Shown: positions 12,297-21,384, counted from the stretch's first letter. The stretch is 64,000 nt of DNA from Hyphomicrobiaceae bacterium (GCA_021324465.1 JAJPJB010000096.1:62001-126000); one strand, 5' to 3'. Numbers and translations are program-made. Notes: generated from the sequence alone by a model not told the origin.

Positions 12297-12506
12297 ATGG
12301 CACGGAACATTTTCGCGGCGGCCTTCGCGACTCTGCTCGTTGCGGCTTTCGCCGGGACTTCGCAGGCCGCGCCGATTGCGCCGCTTCCGTCAAGCGTTTC
12401 GCAGGACAGCGCCATCACGCCGGTCGGCTATTATCACCACTATCGCTATTGGCATCGTCGCCATTGCTGGCGCGGCTATTACGGTCGTCTGCACTGTCGC
12501 TGGTAG
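12297..12506 (+). CDS. Small secreted His/Tyr/Trp-rich protein
   Basis: 69 residues. A signal peptide (MARNIFAAAFATLLVAAFAG, cleavage near SQAA) is followed by a mature part of about 40 residues rich in His, Tyr, Trp and Arg (YYHHYRYWHRRH) with two Cys near the end. An AAGGAG ribosome-binding site at 12283-12288 sits 8 nt before the ATG. Short exported proteins of this composition recur in Rhizobiales, and a second one is at 47165-47458. The role is unknown. Metal or haem binding is a guess from composition. Confidence 0.75.
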   Translation: MARNIFAAAFATLLVAAFAGTSQAAPIAPLPSSVSQDSAITPVGYYHHYRYWHRRHCWRGYYGRLHCRW

Positions 12507-12583
12507 CAGGACGGCGCCGCTTTGCCGTCGCGCCAAGCGTGATTGACGCATCGCCTCGATCTGTCGCGGCCCGACCGCTTCGC

Positions 12584-13447
12584 TCATCGCGTCAGCCATT
12601 GCGGCACGCGCTTGAGGGCGTCGCCGCGGGCCGCTGGATTGGTGCCGCTGTGGGCGCGACCGGACGGATCGGCCGTGTTGACCAGACCGGTGCGCACACG
12701 GGTCGGCGCATTGGCGCGGTCGAATTCATGTAGCGCGCCCGGATAGACTACGATCTCGACGCGGGCGCTGCGCCCGTGCGTCCCGGCCACCATCTGCTGA
12801 CAGGTCGAGGCAAGCGTCCAATCATCGGCGCCGCCGATCAGAATGAGGGTCGGCACGCGCGCGCTCCAGGCTGTCTCGCGCAGCCGTCGGCAGCCCGGAT
12901 AGAGCGCCACCGCGGAGCGGAAGTCGGCGCCGCCACTGGGTGCCGCAGTACGGCGCACCGTCCAGAGCGCGGCGACGCCGCCGTTCGACCAGCCCAAAAG
13001 CGAAATGTGCTCCGGCTTTACGAAGCTCTGCGTCTGCAGCCAAAGCCGCGCGGCATTGGCATCGGCGACGCGCTCGCGCGAGGCGCGCACTTTACGGTTC
13101 TGCTCGCGGCATTGCGAGCCGATGCCGCGCGAGCCGAACGAATCCGGGAACAATACGACAAAGCCGCTTGAAACGAGCACATGCGCCCATTGCGCATAAA
13201 GCTGCGCGTCGGCGAGCGGGCGGTGAATGAGTCCGCCACAATCGTGCAGCGCAATCACAGCCGGAAAGGGTCCATTGCCTTCAGGTCGGTAGAGCGCGGC
13301 ATGCAGTACGAGGTTGCCGTCAGCTATCTCGACATGTTCGGGGTCCGCGCCGAATGCCCGCGAAGTCGTGTCGGCGCTGACGACGGCGGCAATACCCGCC
13401 GCAGCCAAAGCAGCGCGAACAGCGGCGTGGAGCGTCGTGAAAGTCAT
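12584..13447 (-). CDS. Dienelactone-hydrolase-like secreted alpha/beta hydrolase
   Basis: 287 residues with an N-terminal Ala-rich signal-like segment, then an alpha/beta-hydrolase domain. Visible motifs: PAVIALHDCGG (oxyanion loop), nucleophile Ser154 in LGWSNGG, an acid at Asp208/209 in LIGGADDWT, and His240 in PGALHEFD. The serine replaces the cysteine of true dienelactone hydrolases, so carboxylesterase activity is more likely. The ATG at 13447 was preferred to an upstream codon because it begins the signal-like sequence. The C-terminal 45 residues look unstructured. Confidence 0.8.
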   Translation of the reverse strand: MTFTTLHAAVRAALAAAGIAAVVSADTTSRAFGADPEHVEIADGNLVLHAALYRPEGNGPFPAVIALHDCGGLIHRPLADAQLYAQWAHVLVSSGFVVLFPDSFGSRGIGSQCREQNRKVRASRERVADANAARLWLQTQSFVKPEHISLLGWSNGGVAALWTVRRTAAPSGGADFRSAVALYPGCRRLRETAWSARVPTLILIGGADDWTLASTCQQMVAGTHGRSARVEIVVYPGALHEFDRANAPTRVRTGLVNTADPSGRAHSGTNPAARGDALKRVPQWLTR

Positions 13448-13675
13448 GCTCAATGCTACGCCAAAGCTGCGCCAGACCCAAAATTCTACCATGCTACCAC
13501 TTACGGCCGTGCCGAAGCCGAGGCGGGTTGCGCCAAGCTACGCCGAATTGCGCCAGGTCGCGCAGGCCGAGTGGCTTTTGCGGCGGCGGCAGAGTAATTA
13601 TGTTGCCGCTCGCTCGCGCGCGAAGCGCATGTTCGAGCCTGTCGCTCAAACCGCTTCCATCAGCGGAGGTCTATT

Positions 13676-13906
13676 TTGCTCAATCGCACCGATCGCCCGG
13701 CACCGATGCCCGGTGAGGCCGAAGTAAAGTATCTCGACGGCGATTTCCGCATCGTGCGGCCGGGGGCTTTCGTGCGCTGCGCGGTGACCGGGGTGCCAAT
13801 TCCGCTCGAGGAGCTGCGCTATTGGAGCGTCGATCTGCAGGAGGCCTATGCCACGCCCGAAGCGGTGCTGCAGCGGCTCGGTTCCGGTTACGCGCGGAAC
13901 AAGTAG
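13676..13906 (+). CDS. DUF2093 family protein
   Basis: 76-residue protein of the small alphaproteobacterial DUF2093 family, recognised from EVKYLDGDFRIVRPG, VRCAVTGVPIPLEELRYWSV and the closing basic residues. Translation starts at a TTG, supported by a strong GGAGGT at 13665-13670 five nt upstream. The function is unknown. It converges on lpxK. Such proteins are widespread in Rhizobiales near lipid A or cell-division genes, but that association does not establish a role. Confidence 0.88.
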   Translation: MLNRTDRPAPMPGEAEVKYLDGDFRIVRPGAFVRCAVTGVPIPLEELRYWSVDLQEAYATPEAVLQRLGSGYARNK

Positions 13907-13963
13907 GCGGCGCTCGGGCAGCGCGACGCGTCGAACCCGGAAATCTGTATCCCGTCACGATGA

Positions 13964-15010
13964 TCAAGAATTCCGCGCTTGCCGGCCACCGCCCGCGCCC
14001 TGCAGTGGCGATCTGATGACCCTCAGCACCATCTGCCGGAACTGATCCGCTTCATCGAGGACGAGCCGAACCGGCAACGCAGTGGCATGCTCCGCCAGCG
14101 CTTTTGCTTGCTCATCGCCGGCAAGCCGCATCAGATCCTTTTCTGTGGTCAGCAGCATCAGATTTCTGGCGCGGGCGCGCGCGAGTAGGTCTTGCGCCTC
14201 GCTGGCGGTGAAATGATGGTGATCGGGAAAGCCGACGCGTTCCGCCGCTATAAGCCCTGCGTCAGCCAAGGTCGCAAAGAATTTGTCCGGATTGCCGATC
14301 CCGGCAAAAGCCAGCACTTTGCGCCGCCCGATTGCCGCTATCACGGCGCGGTCCGGCTCAAGCCGCGCATGGAAAATTTTCAAGCCGCGCTGTTCCGCGC
14401 GCCTCACCAGCGGTGTCAGCGCGCTTGCAGCGCTGTCGGACGGACCGACCACGATAAGCGCCTGTGCATGGTCGAGTTGCACGCCAAGCGGCGCCCGCAG
14501 CGGTCCGGCGGGAATGATCCAGCCATTGCCGATACCGCGGCGGCCGTCGACCATAAGGATCGCCAGATCTTTGGCGAGCGCCGGGTTTTGAAAGCCGTCG
14601 TCCATGACGATCACGCTGGCGCCGGCGAATTGCGCGAATTCGGCGCCCGCCACACGGGCGCGCGCAACAATTGTGGGCGCAAGCCGGGAGAGCAGCAGCG
14701 GCTCGTCTCCGATATCGGCGGCGCGATGGACCGCCGAATTGACGCGCAGCGGTCCGGCGAGCCTGCCGCCGTAGCCGCGGGTCAAAAAGAATGGACGCTC
14801 ATGCGCGGCATGTAAAAGATGCGCGACGGCAAGCGCCGCCGGCGTCTTGCCGGCGCCGCCGACGGTCAGATTGCCGAGACAGATCACCGGCACTTTGGCT
14901 CTGTGGCCGCGCCCATACATGCGCAACGCCGCCACTGCGCCATAAAGAATGCCGGCGGGCGCAAGCAGACGGCCCGTACCGGGTTGCCACCAAAACGCCG
15001 GCTCACGCAT
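13964..15010 (-). CDS. lpxK: Tetraacyldisaccharide 4'-kinase LpxK
   Basis: 348-residue inner-membrane kinase that adds the 4'-phosphate to the lipid A precursor. The start MREPAFWWQPG is the canonical LpxK opening, so ATG 15010 was chosen over the longer frame. An N-terminal hydrophobic helix (about 17-31) anchors it, and the P-loop GNLTVGGAGKTP is at residues 46-57. Further typical segments are LTRGYGGR and VMDDGFQNPALAKDL. It follows waaA in the lipid A/Kdo gene run with a 124-bp gap. Confidence 0.96.
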   Translation of the reverse strand: MREPAFWWQPGTGRLLAPAGILYGAVAALRMYGRGHRAKVPVICLGNLTVGGAGKTPAALAVAHLLHAAHERPFFLTRGYGGRLAGPLRVNSAVHRAADIGDEPLLLSRLAPTIVARARVAGAEFAQFAGASVIVMDDGFQNPALAKDLAILMVDGRRGIGNGWIIPAGPLRAPLGVQLDHAQALIVVGPSDSAASALTPLVRRAEQRGLKIFHARLEPDRAVIAAIGRRKVLAFAGIGNPDKFFATLADAGLIAAERVGFPDHHHFTASEAQDLLARARARNLMLLTTEKDLMRLAGDEQAKALAEHATALPVRLVLDEADQFRQMVLRVIRSPLQGAGGGRQARNS

Positions 15011-15134
15011 CAGCGTATGATCCCGAACAAATTCGTGCCCGGATTTTGATCCGGGGATGGGGAACGGCTCTGGCAAAGGATCATGCGCAATGAAACGACG
15101 CGAGCCAAGCTTCGATTGCGCTTGACACAGCGCT

Positions 15135-16433
15135 TTACGAACTCTGCTGCTCCAAGCGAAGCTGCATCAGATAAGGGTCGAGCGCCGCGAGCGTGCGCTG
15201 CAGGCCGCCGCCCAATTGGCCGACCGTCTTGGCGGCGGCTTCGGCAACGGACTTGCGCAAGTCGCTGTTGCCGAGCCAGGCGCCGATCCGCTCCGCGAGA
15301 CTTTCCTCGTCGGTGACCGTTTCGGCGCCGTGGGTGTCGTCCAGTGTCGCGTAGATTTCGGCGAAGTTCCACACATGCGGGCCATGCAGCACGGCGGCGC
15401 CGAGCCGGATCGCCTCGATCGGATTCTGTCCGCCGTGCTGCGCGAGCGAGCCGCCCATAAACACGATCGGCGCGAGGCGATAGAACAGGCCGAGTTCACC
15501 CAATGTATCGGCGACATATACGTTGAGGTCCGGCATCGGCTGGGCGCGCTGCGAGCGCAGGCCGACCGAAAGCCCGGCCACCTCGGCAATGTCGGCGATG
15601 CTTTTGCCGCGCTGCGGATGGCGCGGCACGATCACCGTCAACAGGTTGGGGAATTTGGCGCGCAGCCGCCGATGTGCGCTGATGATGGCGGTTTCCTCGC
15701 CGGCATGGGTGGAGGCTGCGGCAATCACCGGCCGCTTGCCGACCATCTCCTGCACGCGTTTGAGCATGTCCTGATCGACCTCCGGCGGCGGGACGTCGAG
15801 CTTCAGATTGCCGGTCGAGGACACGCGCGGTGCGCCGAGCTCGGTATAGCGTCTGGCGTCGGCATTGGACTGAGTGAGGCACAGATCAAAGCGGCCGAGC
15901 AGCGCCGCGATCACGCCCGGCACCCGCTGCCAGCGGCTGAAGGAGCGTTCCGACAAGCGGCCGTTGATCACGATCATCGGAATGCGGCGATCCGCGCAGG
16001 CCAGAATGAGGTTGGGCCACAGATCGGACTCCACGAACAAAGCCAGACCCGGCCGCCAGTGGTCAAGAAAGCGCTGTACGAAGCGCGGCGCGTCGAGCGG
16101 GATGAATTGATGGATCGCGCCGTCGGGAAGCCGCTGCTCGGCCAGCGCCGCCGAAGTTACAGTGCCCGTCGTCACCAGCACGGTAAAGTCCTGCGCGCGC
16201 AGCTTCTCGATCAGTGGAATCGCGGCCAGCATCTCGCCGACGCTGGCGCCATGCACCCAGATCAGCGGACCCGCCGGGCGTTCGAGGCTTGGTTCCCCGC
16301 AGCGCTCTGACAGCCGCTCGGCATGTTCCTTGCCGCGCCTGAGCCGGCGCGCCAGGACTTGCGGCGCCACCGGCGAGCCGGCAACGGACGCGAACTGATA
16401 AAGACGCAATGCCAGCGGCAGACGCTTAGACAA
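15135..16433 (-). CDS. waaA: 3-deoxy-D-manno-octulosonic acid transferase WaaA
   Basis: 432-residue GT-B glycosyltransferase that adds Kdo to lipid IVA at the inner membrane. N-terminal domain: PLIWVHGASVGEM and LVTTGTVTSA. C-terminal nucleotide-sugar domain: AASTHAGEE, VPRHPQRG and FMGGSLAQHGGQNPIEA. A hydrophobic N-terminal segment is consistent with membrane association. The start codon is TTG (16433), preceded by a purine-rich GGGGGAAG. It sits 17 bp after the DUF374 acyltransferase gene, so they are likely co-transcribed. Confidence 0.95.
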   Translation of the reverse strand: MSKRLPLALRLYQFASVAGSPVAPQVLARRLRRGKEHAERLSERCGEPSLERPAGPLIWVHGASVGEMLAAIPLIEKLRAQDFTVLVTTGTVTSAALAEQRLPDGAIHQFIPLDAPRFVQRFLDHWRPGLALFVESDLWPNLILACADRRIPMIVINGRLSERSFSRWQRVPGVIAALLGRFDLCLTQSNADARRYTELGAPRVSSTGNLKLDVPPPEVDQDMLKRVQEMVGKRPVIAAASTHAGEETAIISAHRRLRAKFPNLLTVIVPRHPQRGKSIADIAEVAGLSVGLRSQRAQPMPDLNVYVADTLGELGLFYRLAPIVFMGGSLAQHGGQNPIEAIRLGAAVLHGPHVWNFAEIYATLDDTHGAETVTDEESLAERIGAWLGNSDLRKSVAEAAAKTVGQLGGGLQRTLAALDPYLMQLRLEQQSS

Positions 16434-16450
16434 ACTCGCTTCCCCCGATA

Positions 16451-17182
16451 TTAGCGGTTCCGGCTACAAAATTTGCGCGCAGGCTTGTCGACGATCTCGT
16501 ACGCGCGCAGTGTTGCCGCATTGAGGCGATCTTCCAGCAGGCGCCGCGCCGCTTCGAGCGCCGCATCATCGGCGTCGCGCGGCACGATCACCGGTTCCCC
16601 GGAAATGGCGGCGCCGCGGCTGAACGGCAGATTGATGGTGGTGCGGTCCCAATTGTTGAGCACGAGGCGACGGCTGGTGGCGATCGCGCTCGGATAGATC
16701 GGCCGGCCGGAGGCTTGCGCCAGCTTGATGATGCCGAGGCCGACCACGCGCGCCACTTTCGGCACGTCGGCCGAGAGTGCGATGGAAACGCCGTCGGCAA
16801 GCGCATCCAGCATGGCTTGAAATGCGGCGACACCCGCCTTGTGCACGAAGCTGCCGCCATGATTGCCCGAGCCGCGGATCGTCTCGACGCCGAAACGGCG
16901 CGCCGCAATCGCATTGACCTCGCCGTCGTGATGCCGCGAGACCAGCATCGCGGCGCGATGCTTGTTCTGTTTCGCCATCGGCGCAAGCAGATGTTGGCCG
17001 TGCCAGAAGGCCAGGATGACCGGGATGTCCGCTTCGGCGCGCGCATAGGCGTCGGCTGGCTCGAGCGTGAACCGCGTCGTCGCGCCGACGAAGCGCAGAT
17101 ACTCGGCGGCGAAGGTCCCAATCGCCACCTTAGCCCAGCGCTGCCGTCCGATCCGACGCCATACTCGCATCCGGCAACTCAC
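16451..17182 (-). CDS. DUF374 lysophospholipid acyltransferase-like protein
   Basis: Up to 243 residues, of the DUF374 branch of lysophospholipid acyltransferases. Marks are ILAFWHGQHLL near residue 55, VSRHHDGEVNA (a HxxD-like region), VETIRGSGNHGG, and IALSADVPK where many members have a T-D-G-P-x-G motif. In Rhizobiales, proteins of this family sit in Kdo/lipid A clusters, so a lipid A acyl-transfer role is plausible. The GTG at 17182 overlaps the DUF4170 stop (GTGA). ATG 17170 is the alternative start. Confidence 0.87.
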   Translation of the reverse strand: MSCRMRVWRRIGRQRWAKVAIGTFAAEYLRFVGATTRFTLEPADAYARAEADIPVILAFWHGQHLLAPMAKQNKHRAAMLVSRHHDGEVNAIAARRFGVETIRGSGNHGGSFVHKAGVAAFQAMLDALADGVSIALSADVPKVARVVGLGIIKLAQASGRPIYPSAIATSRRLVLNNWDRTTINLPFSRGAAISGEPVIVPRDADDAALEAARRLLEDRLNAATLRAYEIVDKPARKFCSRNR

Positions 17183-17424
17183 GCTTTCGGTGCTGTGGCT
17201 TCCGGGTCGAGCAAACGATGCAGATGCACGATGAAGTAACGCATCTGCGCGTTGTCGACCGTGCCTTGGGCTTTCGCCTTCCAGGCGGCATAGGCAGTTG
17301 CGTAATTGGGATAGATCCCGACGATGTCGAGCTTGTCGAGATCCTTGAATTGCGTCGTCGCGACGCTGTCAAGCTCGCCGCCGAAGACGAGATGAAGCAA
17401 CTGCTTTGGCCGGGTCTCAGACAT
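17179..17424 (-). CDS. DUF4170 family protein
   Basis: 81-residue small protein of the DUF4170 family, with LHLVFGGELDS, IVGIYPNYATAYAAWKAKAQ and MRYFIVHLHRLLDP. The function is unknown. The family is nearly confined to alphaproteobacteria and typically sits in this lipid A/Kdo context. ATG 17424 (MSETRPKQLLH) is preferred to the upstream codon in the same frame. Its stop overlaps the DUF374 start by 4 bp, so the two are translationally coupled. Confidence 0.88.
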   Translation of the reverse strand: MSETRPKQLLHLVFGGELDSVATTQFKDLDKLDIVGIYPNYATAYAAWKAKAQGTVDNAQMRYFIVHLHRLLDPEATAPKA

Positions 17425-17453
17425 GACGATGATCCGCGCGCTCAATCCGCGAA

Positions 17454-18353
17454 TTATGATGACGCGAGGCGTCCATCCCCAACGAGTTTGATGAGCGCCG
17501 CGTGCCTGTCCCGACCGGCCGCGACGAGCACCCCGTGCCGCGGCACGGGACGGTTATAGGTCACTATCCCGCCCTCAACGGGTGTCAGCGTACCGCCTGC
17601 TTCGTGCACCAAAAGATCGGCGGCGGCAAGGTCCCAATCGTGACTATCGCCGCCGGCAATCGCCGCATCGAAAACGCCTTGCGCGACCCGGGCCAGCCGC
17701 AGGGCCAGCGAGTGTCCGCGCGGCATGATGCGCAACGCCGGGGTTGTGGCGGCAATCCGCTGCAGGAGCTGGCGCGGGCCGGCGATTCGCGCGCTTTGCA
17801 CGTCGGTTCCGTCACTGACCGCAATCCGCGCGCCGTTGAGCGTGGCGCCGCCGCCGACGCGTGCGGTAAAGAATTGATCGAGCGCCGGCGCATAGAGGCA
17901 TGCCGCGATCGGCCGGCCATCGGCGACAAGGGCGGCGGAAACGGCCCAATCGGTGAGGCCGCCGATAAAGGCGCGCGTACCGTCGATCGGATCGATGATC
18001 CAGACATAGCGCGCGCCAAGGCGGGCGGGATCGTCGACGCTCTCCTCCGACAGCCAGGCGATGGGAGAATCCGGAATGATCAGCCGCTGGCGCAAGAGAT
18101 CATCCGCGGCAATATCAGCTTCGCTCACCGGCGAAGAACCTGGGCCCTTGGTCCAGTTCTTGAGCGGTTTTTCAAACATGGAGAGCGCGAGCACGCCTGC
18201 TTCGCGGACCGCCGCGGCAAGGCGGTCGGCTTCGATGGCCAAATCCTCGGCTGTCAATGCGTTTGGCGTCGGAGCGACCCCGGTGTCCGATTGCGAAGTT
18301 CGGCAAACCTTGCGGCCCCTGCGCGAGGTTCGAATTCCAAAGGACACTAGCAA
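17454..18353 (-). CDS. Inositol monophosphatase-family protein, CysQ-like
   Basis: Up to 299 residues of the Mg-dependent phosphatase family (3'(2'),5'-bisphosphate nucleotidase CysQ / inositol monophosphatase). Metal-site motifs are present: WLSEESVDDPAR, IIDPIDGTRAFI and DSHDWDLAAADLLVHEAGG. It may hydrolyse PAP or an inositol/sugar phosphate. CysQ is the better fit by motif spacing. The only starts are non-ATG codons: the TTG at 18353 is the earliest and a later one near residue 33 is possible, so the N-terminus is uncertain. It lies 29 bp upstream of DUF4170. Confidence 0.85.
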   Translation of the reverse strand: MLVSFGIRTSRRGRKVCRTSQSDTGVAPTPNALTAEDLAIEADRLAAAVREAGVLALSMFEKPLKNWTKGPGSSPVSEADIAADDLLRQRLIIPDSPIAWLSEESVDDPARLGARYVWIIDPIDGTRAFIGGLTDWAVSAALVADGRPIAACLYAPALDQFFTARVGGGATLNGARIAVSDGTDVQSARIAGPRQLLQRIAATTPALRIMPRGHSLALRLARVAQGVFDAAIAGGDSHDWDLAAADLLVHEAGGTLTPVEGGIVTYNRPVPRHGVLVAAGRDRHAALIKLVGDGRLASS

Positions 18354-18375
18354 ATTTATAATTCCAGTGCGGCTT

Positions 18376-18431
18376 TGGATTTGAAGTTCCTAATCCAAGA
18401 TTGCGGCTTGATCTTAGGAACTTCAAATCCA
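18376..18431. repeat. 18-bp perfect inverted repeat (long hairpin)
   Basis: Arms at 18376-18393 and 18414-18431 are perfect reverse complements (TGGATTTGAAGTTCCTAA and its complement) with a 20-nt centre. The centre itself has a CAAG/CTTG pair, so the 56-nt unit can fold as one long stem. It sits between pmbA and the cysQ-like gene and is more AT-rich than its surroundings. It may be an extragenic palindromic repeat, an attenuator or an operator. Confidence 0.9.
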
Positions 18432-18564
18432 CCACACCAGCCAGGTCAAAACTCATAAATGCGGACCAACGTGCTCTCCGAGGATCGACCTGACATGCTT
18501 GGCCCGCGATCGACGGCGCGAAGCGATCAGAGCCTGTCATACAAATTTCACCCAAATTTATGGG

Positions 18565-19917
18565 CTAGTGGCCGGCAACCGTGAGGCCCTCGACACGCAA
18601 GGTCGGGGCATTGGTGGCGTAACGGAAAACAAGATCGTTGGCGGGCGTCAGGCTCAGGAAGATTTCGCGCAAATTTCCGGCGATGGTGACCTCGCTCACC
18701 GGATAAGTGCGCTGGCCGTTCTCGATCCAGAAGCCGCAGGCGCCGCGGCTGTAGTCGCCGGTGACCAAATTGACTCCCATGCCGATCAGATCAGTGACAT
18801 AGAAGCCGTCCTCGATCTCGCCGATGAGTTCCTCCGGCGTTTTTGCTCCAGGCGCCAGATGCAAATTGCTCGGGCCGGGTGAGGGCACCGAGGAGACGCC
18901 GCGCTGAGCGTGGCCGGTGGTTTTCAGATCGAGTTCGCGCGCGGTCGCGCAATCGAGGAGCCAGGTCTTGAGCACGCCGTCCTCGACCAACTTGAGTTCC
19001 CTGGTCGCCACACCCTCGGCGTCGAACGGTCGCGAGCGCTGACCGCGCCTGCGCAGGGGGTCGTCGACGATGTCGATGCCTTTGGCAAAGATCTGTCGCC
19101 CAAGCTTCTCGCGCAGAAAGCTGGTCTTGCGTGCAATGGCGCTGCCATTGACGGCGCTGGCGAGATGGCTGACCAAAGAACCCGAAATGCGCGGATCGAA
19201 CACCACTGGTACTTTGCGCGTCGCAACCTTGCGCGGATTGAGCCGCGCCACCGCGCGCTCGCCGGCCTGACGGCCGATCACTTCGGCTTTGTCGAGATCG
19301 GCGGCGTGCAGCGTGGATGAGAAATCATAATCCTGCTCCATGCCGGTGCCTTCGCCGGCAATGGCCGACATCGAGATCGAATGTCGCGAGGCGATGGTTG
19401 CGCCGTGAAAGCCGTGACTCGTCACCAGCACCATGCCGCCAATGCCGGCGGAGGCCGAGGCTCCGCCGGATTTCGACACGCCCGAGACGGCGAGGCCTGC
19501 TTGCTCGGCGCGTCGCGCGCGCCGCTCCAGAACATCGACTGTGGGCAAATCAGGATCAAGCAGATCGAGATCGGGAAATTCGCGCGCCAGCAAGGAAGGA
19601 TCGGCGAGACCGGCATATTTGTCGTCCGGCGCCGCGCGCGCCATGGCCACCGCGCGCTCGGCGAGCGCGTCGAGACCATTGCCTTTAAGGTCATTGGTCG
19701 AGACGGCAGCCTGTTTGTGGCCGACCAGAACGCGCAAGCCGATATCGTCGCCCTCGGAGCGCTGCGATTCCTCGACCGCGCCATCGCGCACATCGACCGA
19801 GAGCGAGACCGAGCGCACGGCAACGGCGTCCGCGGCATCAGCGCCGGCGCGGCGTGCGGCGTCAACGAGCCGTTCAGCAAGATTCACCAGGACCGATTGA
19901 TCGAGAAGCGATGCCAT
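18565..19917 (-). CDS. pmbA: TldD/PmbA family metalloprotease subunit PmbA (TldE)
   Basis: 450-residue TldD/PmbA-family protein. In the heterodimeric TldD/TldE protease, which trims microcin precursors and unfolded peptides, this subunit lacks the zinc-site motif that TldD carries. Family landmarks: RSVSLSVDVRDGAVEESQRSE early, RKVPVVFDPRISGSLVSHLA mid-protein, and LIGMGVNLVTGDYSRGACGF near the end. I see no HExxxH, which supports PmbA over TldD. It is followed on the same strand by the cysQ-like and lipid A genes after a 211-bp gap containing the inverted repeat. No tldD is in the window. Confidence 0.92.
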   Translation of the reverse strand: MASLLDQSVLVNLAERLVDAARRAGADAADAVAVRSVSLSVDVRDGAVEESQRSEGDDIGLRVLVGHKQAAVSTNDLKGNGLDALAERAVAMARAAPDDKYAGLADPSLLAREFPDLDLLDPDLPTVDVLERRARRAEQAGLAVSGVSKSGGASASAGIGGMVLVTSHGFHGATIASRHSISMSAIAGEGTGMEQDYDFSSTLHAADLDKAEVIGRQAGERAVARLNPRKVATRKVPVVFDPRISGSLVSHLASAVNGSAIARKTSFLREKLGRQIFAKGIDIVDDPLRRRGQRSRPFDAEGVATRELKLVEDGVLKTWLLDCATARELDLKTTGHAQRGVSSVPSPGPSNLHLAPGAKTPEELIGEIEDGFYVTDLIGMGVNLVTGDYSRGACGFWIENGQRTYPVSEVTIAGNLREIFLSLTPANDLVFRYATNAPTLRVEGLTVAGH

Positions 19918-20186
19918 TTGCAGCGTACAATTGGTTCAGGAGGCCGCCGTCACGAGGCAATTAAAACAGCTAGCGCCAAGATGTGCGCGGCAATCGCGCC
20001 ATGCAACCCATTTTGCCGAAAAATGGCGCGGCCGCGGCAAGGTCTCATCAAGCATGCAGCGTTATAGCGGGCCATGAAACGGCGCTTTAACCAGGGTTTT
20101 TAAGCCCATTGCGACCGCTCTTTGGCATGGTTGCGGCAACCGGGCGGCGACAGCCCCGGGGGGAGCTTGAGTTTCGAGGCGTCAAA

Positions 20187-20762
20187 ATGGAGTCCGGCAG
20201 GACCACTGCCGGGTCGAGCCGCGGCCTGCGGCTCGACCCGTTCGCTCTGCCCGTGCGTTTCGAAGCCGTCGACGAAGCGGCCGATGGGCGGACGCGGATC
20301 GTCGATCTGCATCGCGAGCGCGTGGTGCTGCGGCGTTCCGTGCGCGGCATGCGCATGGCGCTGAACATGCCGGTCGCCGTCTACCGCGGCGTCGCCATCC
20401 GCCTCTGCGGATTCACTGCCGACAATGTGCCGACCGAGATCGCCGTCGTGCTCGAACACGACGACCCGGCACTGTCGCTGCCGCTGTTTTCGTCGCCGCA
20501 TGCCGACGACATCGTCGCCGAATGGCAGAGCTGGGCCAAGGTGCTCGGACTGCCGCTCTTGATTGCCGAACGCGATGGCTGTTTGCGCGAGCCGTTCGCC
20601 CGGCTCGGCGCGGTCCGCGTCGAAGCGACAACCTGGCGTCGCCGCCAGCGCACCGCGATTGCGCGCCGCCGGCCGCCGCGCCGACTGCGGCGCCGTGCCG
20701 GCAAGCTTTCCGATCACCCCGCCGTGCACCGCGGCGAACGCGAGATCATTGCGCGCAATTAA
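20187..20762 (+). CDS. DUF6101-like conserved hypothetical protein
   Basis: 191 residues from ATG 20187 (MESGRTTAG). Features are SRGLRLDPFALPVRF, DLHRERVVLRRSVRGMRM, AVVLEHDDPALSLPLF, a SWAKVLGLPLL segment, and an Arg-rich tail ending HRGEREIIARN. No signal peptide. I recall this pattern as an alphaproteobacterial family (DUF6101) of unknown function, and the family assignment is from memory. It stands alone, divergent from pmbA. Confidence 0.75.
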   Translation: MESGRTTAGSSRGLRLDPFALPVRFEAVDEAADGRTRIVDLHRERVVLRRSVRGMRMALNMPVAVYRGVAIRLCGFTADNVPTEIAVVLEHDDPALSLPLFSSPHADDIVAEWQSWAKVLGLPLLIAERDGCLREPFARLGAVRVEATTWRRRQRTAIARRRPPRRLRRRAGKLSDHPAVHRGEREIIARN

Positions 20763-20928
20763 TTTTTCCTTCCGGGTTCACGGCGGAGGATGACCTTCGC
20801 CAAGTTCGTGCTGCACCGCCCCGCGGGGGACAACGAGATTTCGAGCTTTCACTGCGCCGTGGTCGAGCTACAATCAGCTGCGGCCAAATCGAGGCCGTCA
20901 CCAAAAAGCAAAGCCGGGGAGGGACGTC

Positions 20929-21384
20929 ATGCCGCAGAAGGGGGCGCTTGGTTCCGCATTGGCATCGGTCGATCGCTGCGCGGAAGCTTCAACGGACGCG
21001 TTGTTGCTGGTCGGACGGATTCTGATCGCCTTGTTGTTTTTGCTTACCGCCTGGTTCGGGTCGCCGAACGCCGGCTACCTGAAATTCCTGGGCTATCCGT
21101 CGCCGGACGCGCTTAGCGTGGTCGCGATCATCGTCGAATATCTCATCATCATCTCGCTCGTTTTTGGCGTCGCCACGCGGATTGGCGCTTTGCTCGGCAT
21201 CGCTTTCGTAGTTCTGGCAACCGTCACAGCGCATCGCTACTGGACTTATCCGGAGGCGGCGCAGCAGCAGGTGAATTGGATTTATTTGACCAAGAACCTC
21301 GCCATTCTGGGTGGTCTGGTCGTGCTCTTCGTCTCCGGCGCCGGCCGCTATGCCCTCGATGCGGTGTGGCGCGGCAAGAGCTGA
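20929..21384 (+). CDS. DoxX-family membrane protein
   Basis: 151-residue integral membrane protein with about four hydrophobic segments: around residues 24-42 (LLLVGRILIALLFLLTAWF), 62-80, 84-102, and 122-138 after NWIYLTKNLAILGG. The G-R-I-L-I-A-L-L-F opening and the K-N-L-A-I-L-G-G near the end are typical of DoxX/YphA-like proteins, whose role in redox or respiratory processes is loosely defined. No operon partner is evident. Confidence 0.85.
   Translation: MPQKGALGSALASVDRCAEASTDALLLVGRILIALLFLLTAWFGSPNAGYLKFLGYPSPDALSVVAIIVEYLIIISLVFGVATRIGALLGIAFVVLATVTAHRYWTYPEAAQQQVNWIYLTKNLAILGGLVVLFVSGAGRYALDAVWRGKS

Noticed and set aside
18321-18345. GGTTCGAATTCC resembling a tRNA T-arm
   Set aside because: The flanking bases do not form a T-stem or an acceptor stem, and it lies at the start of a phosphatase gene.
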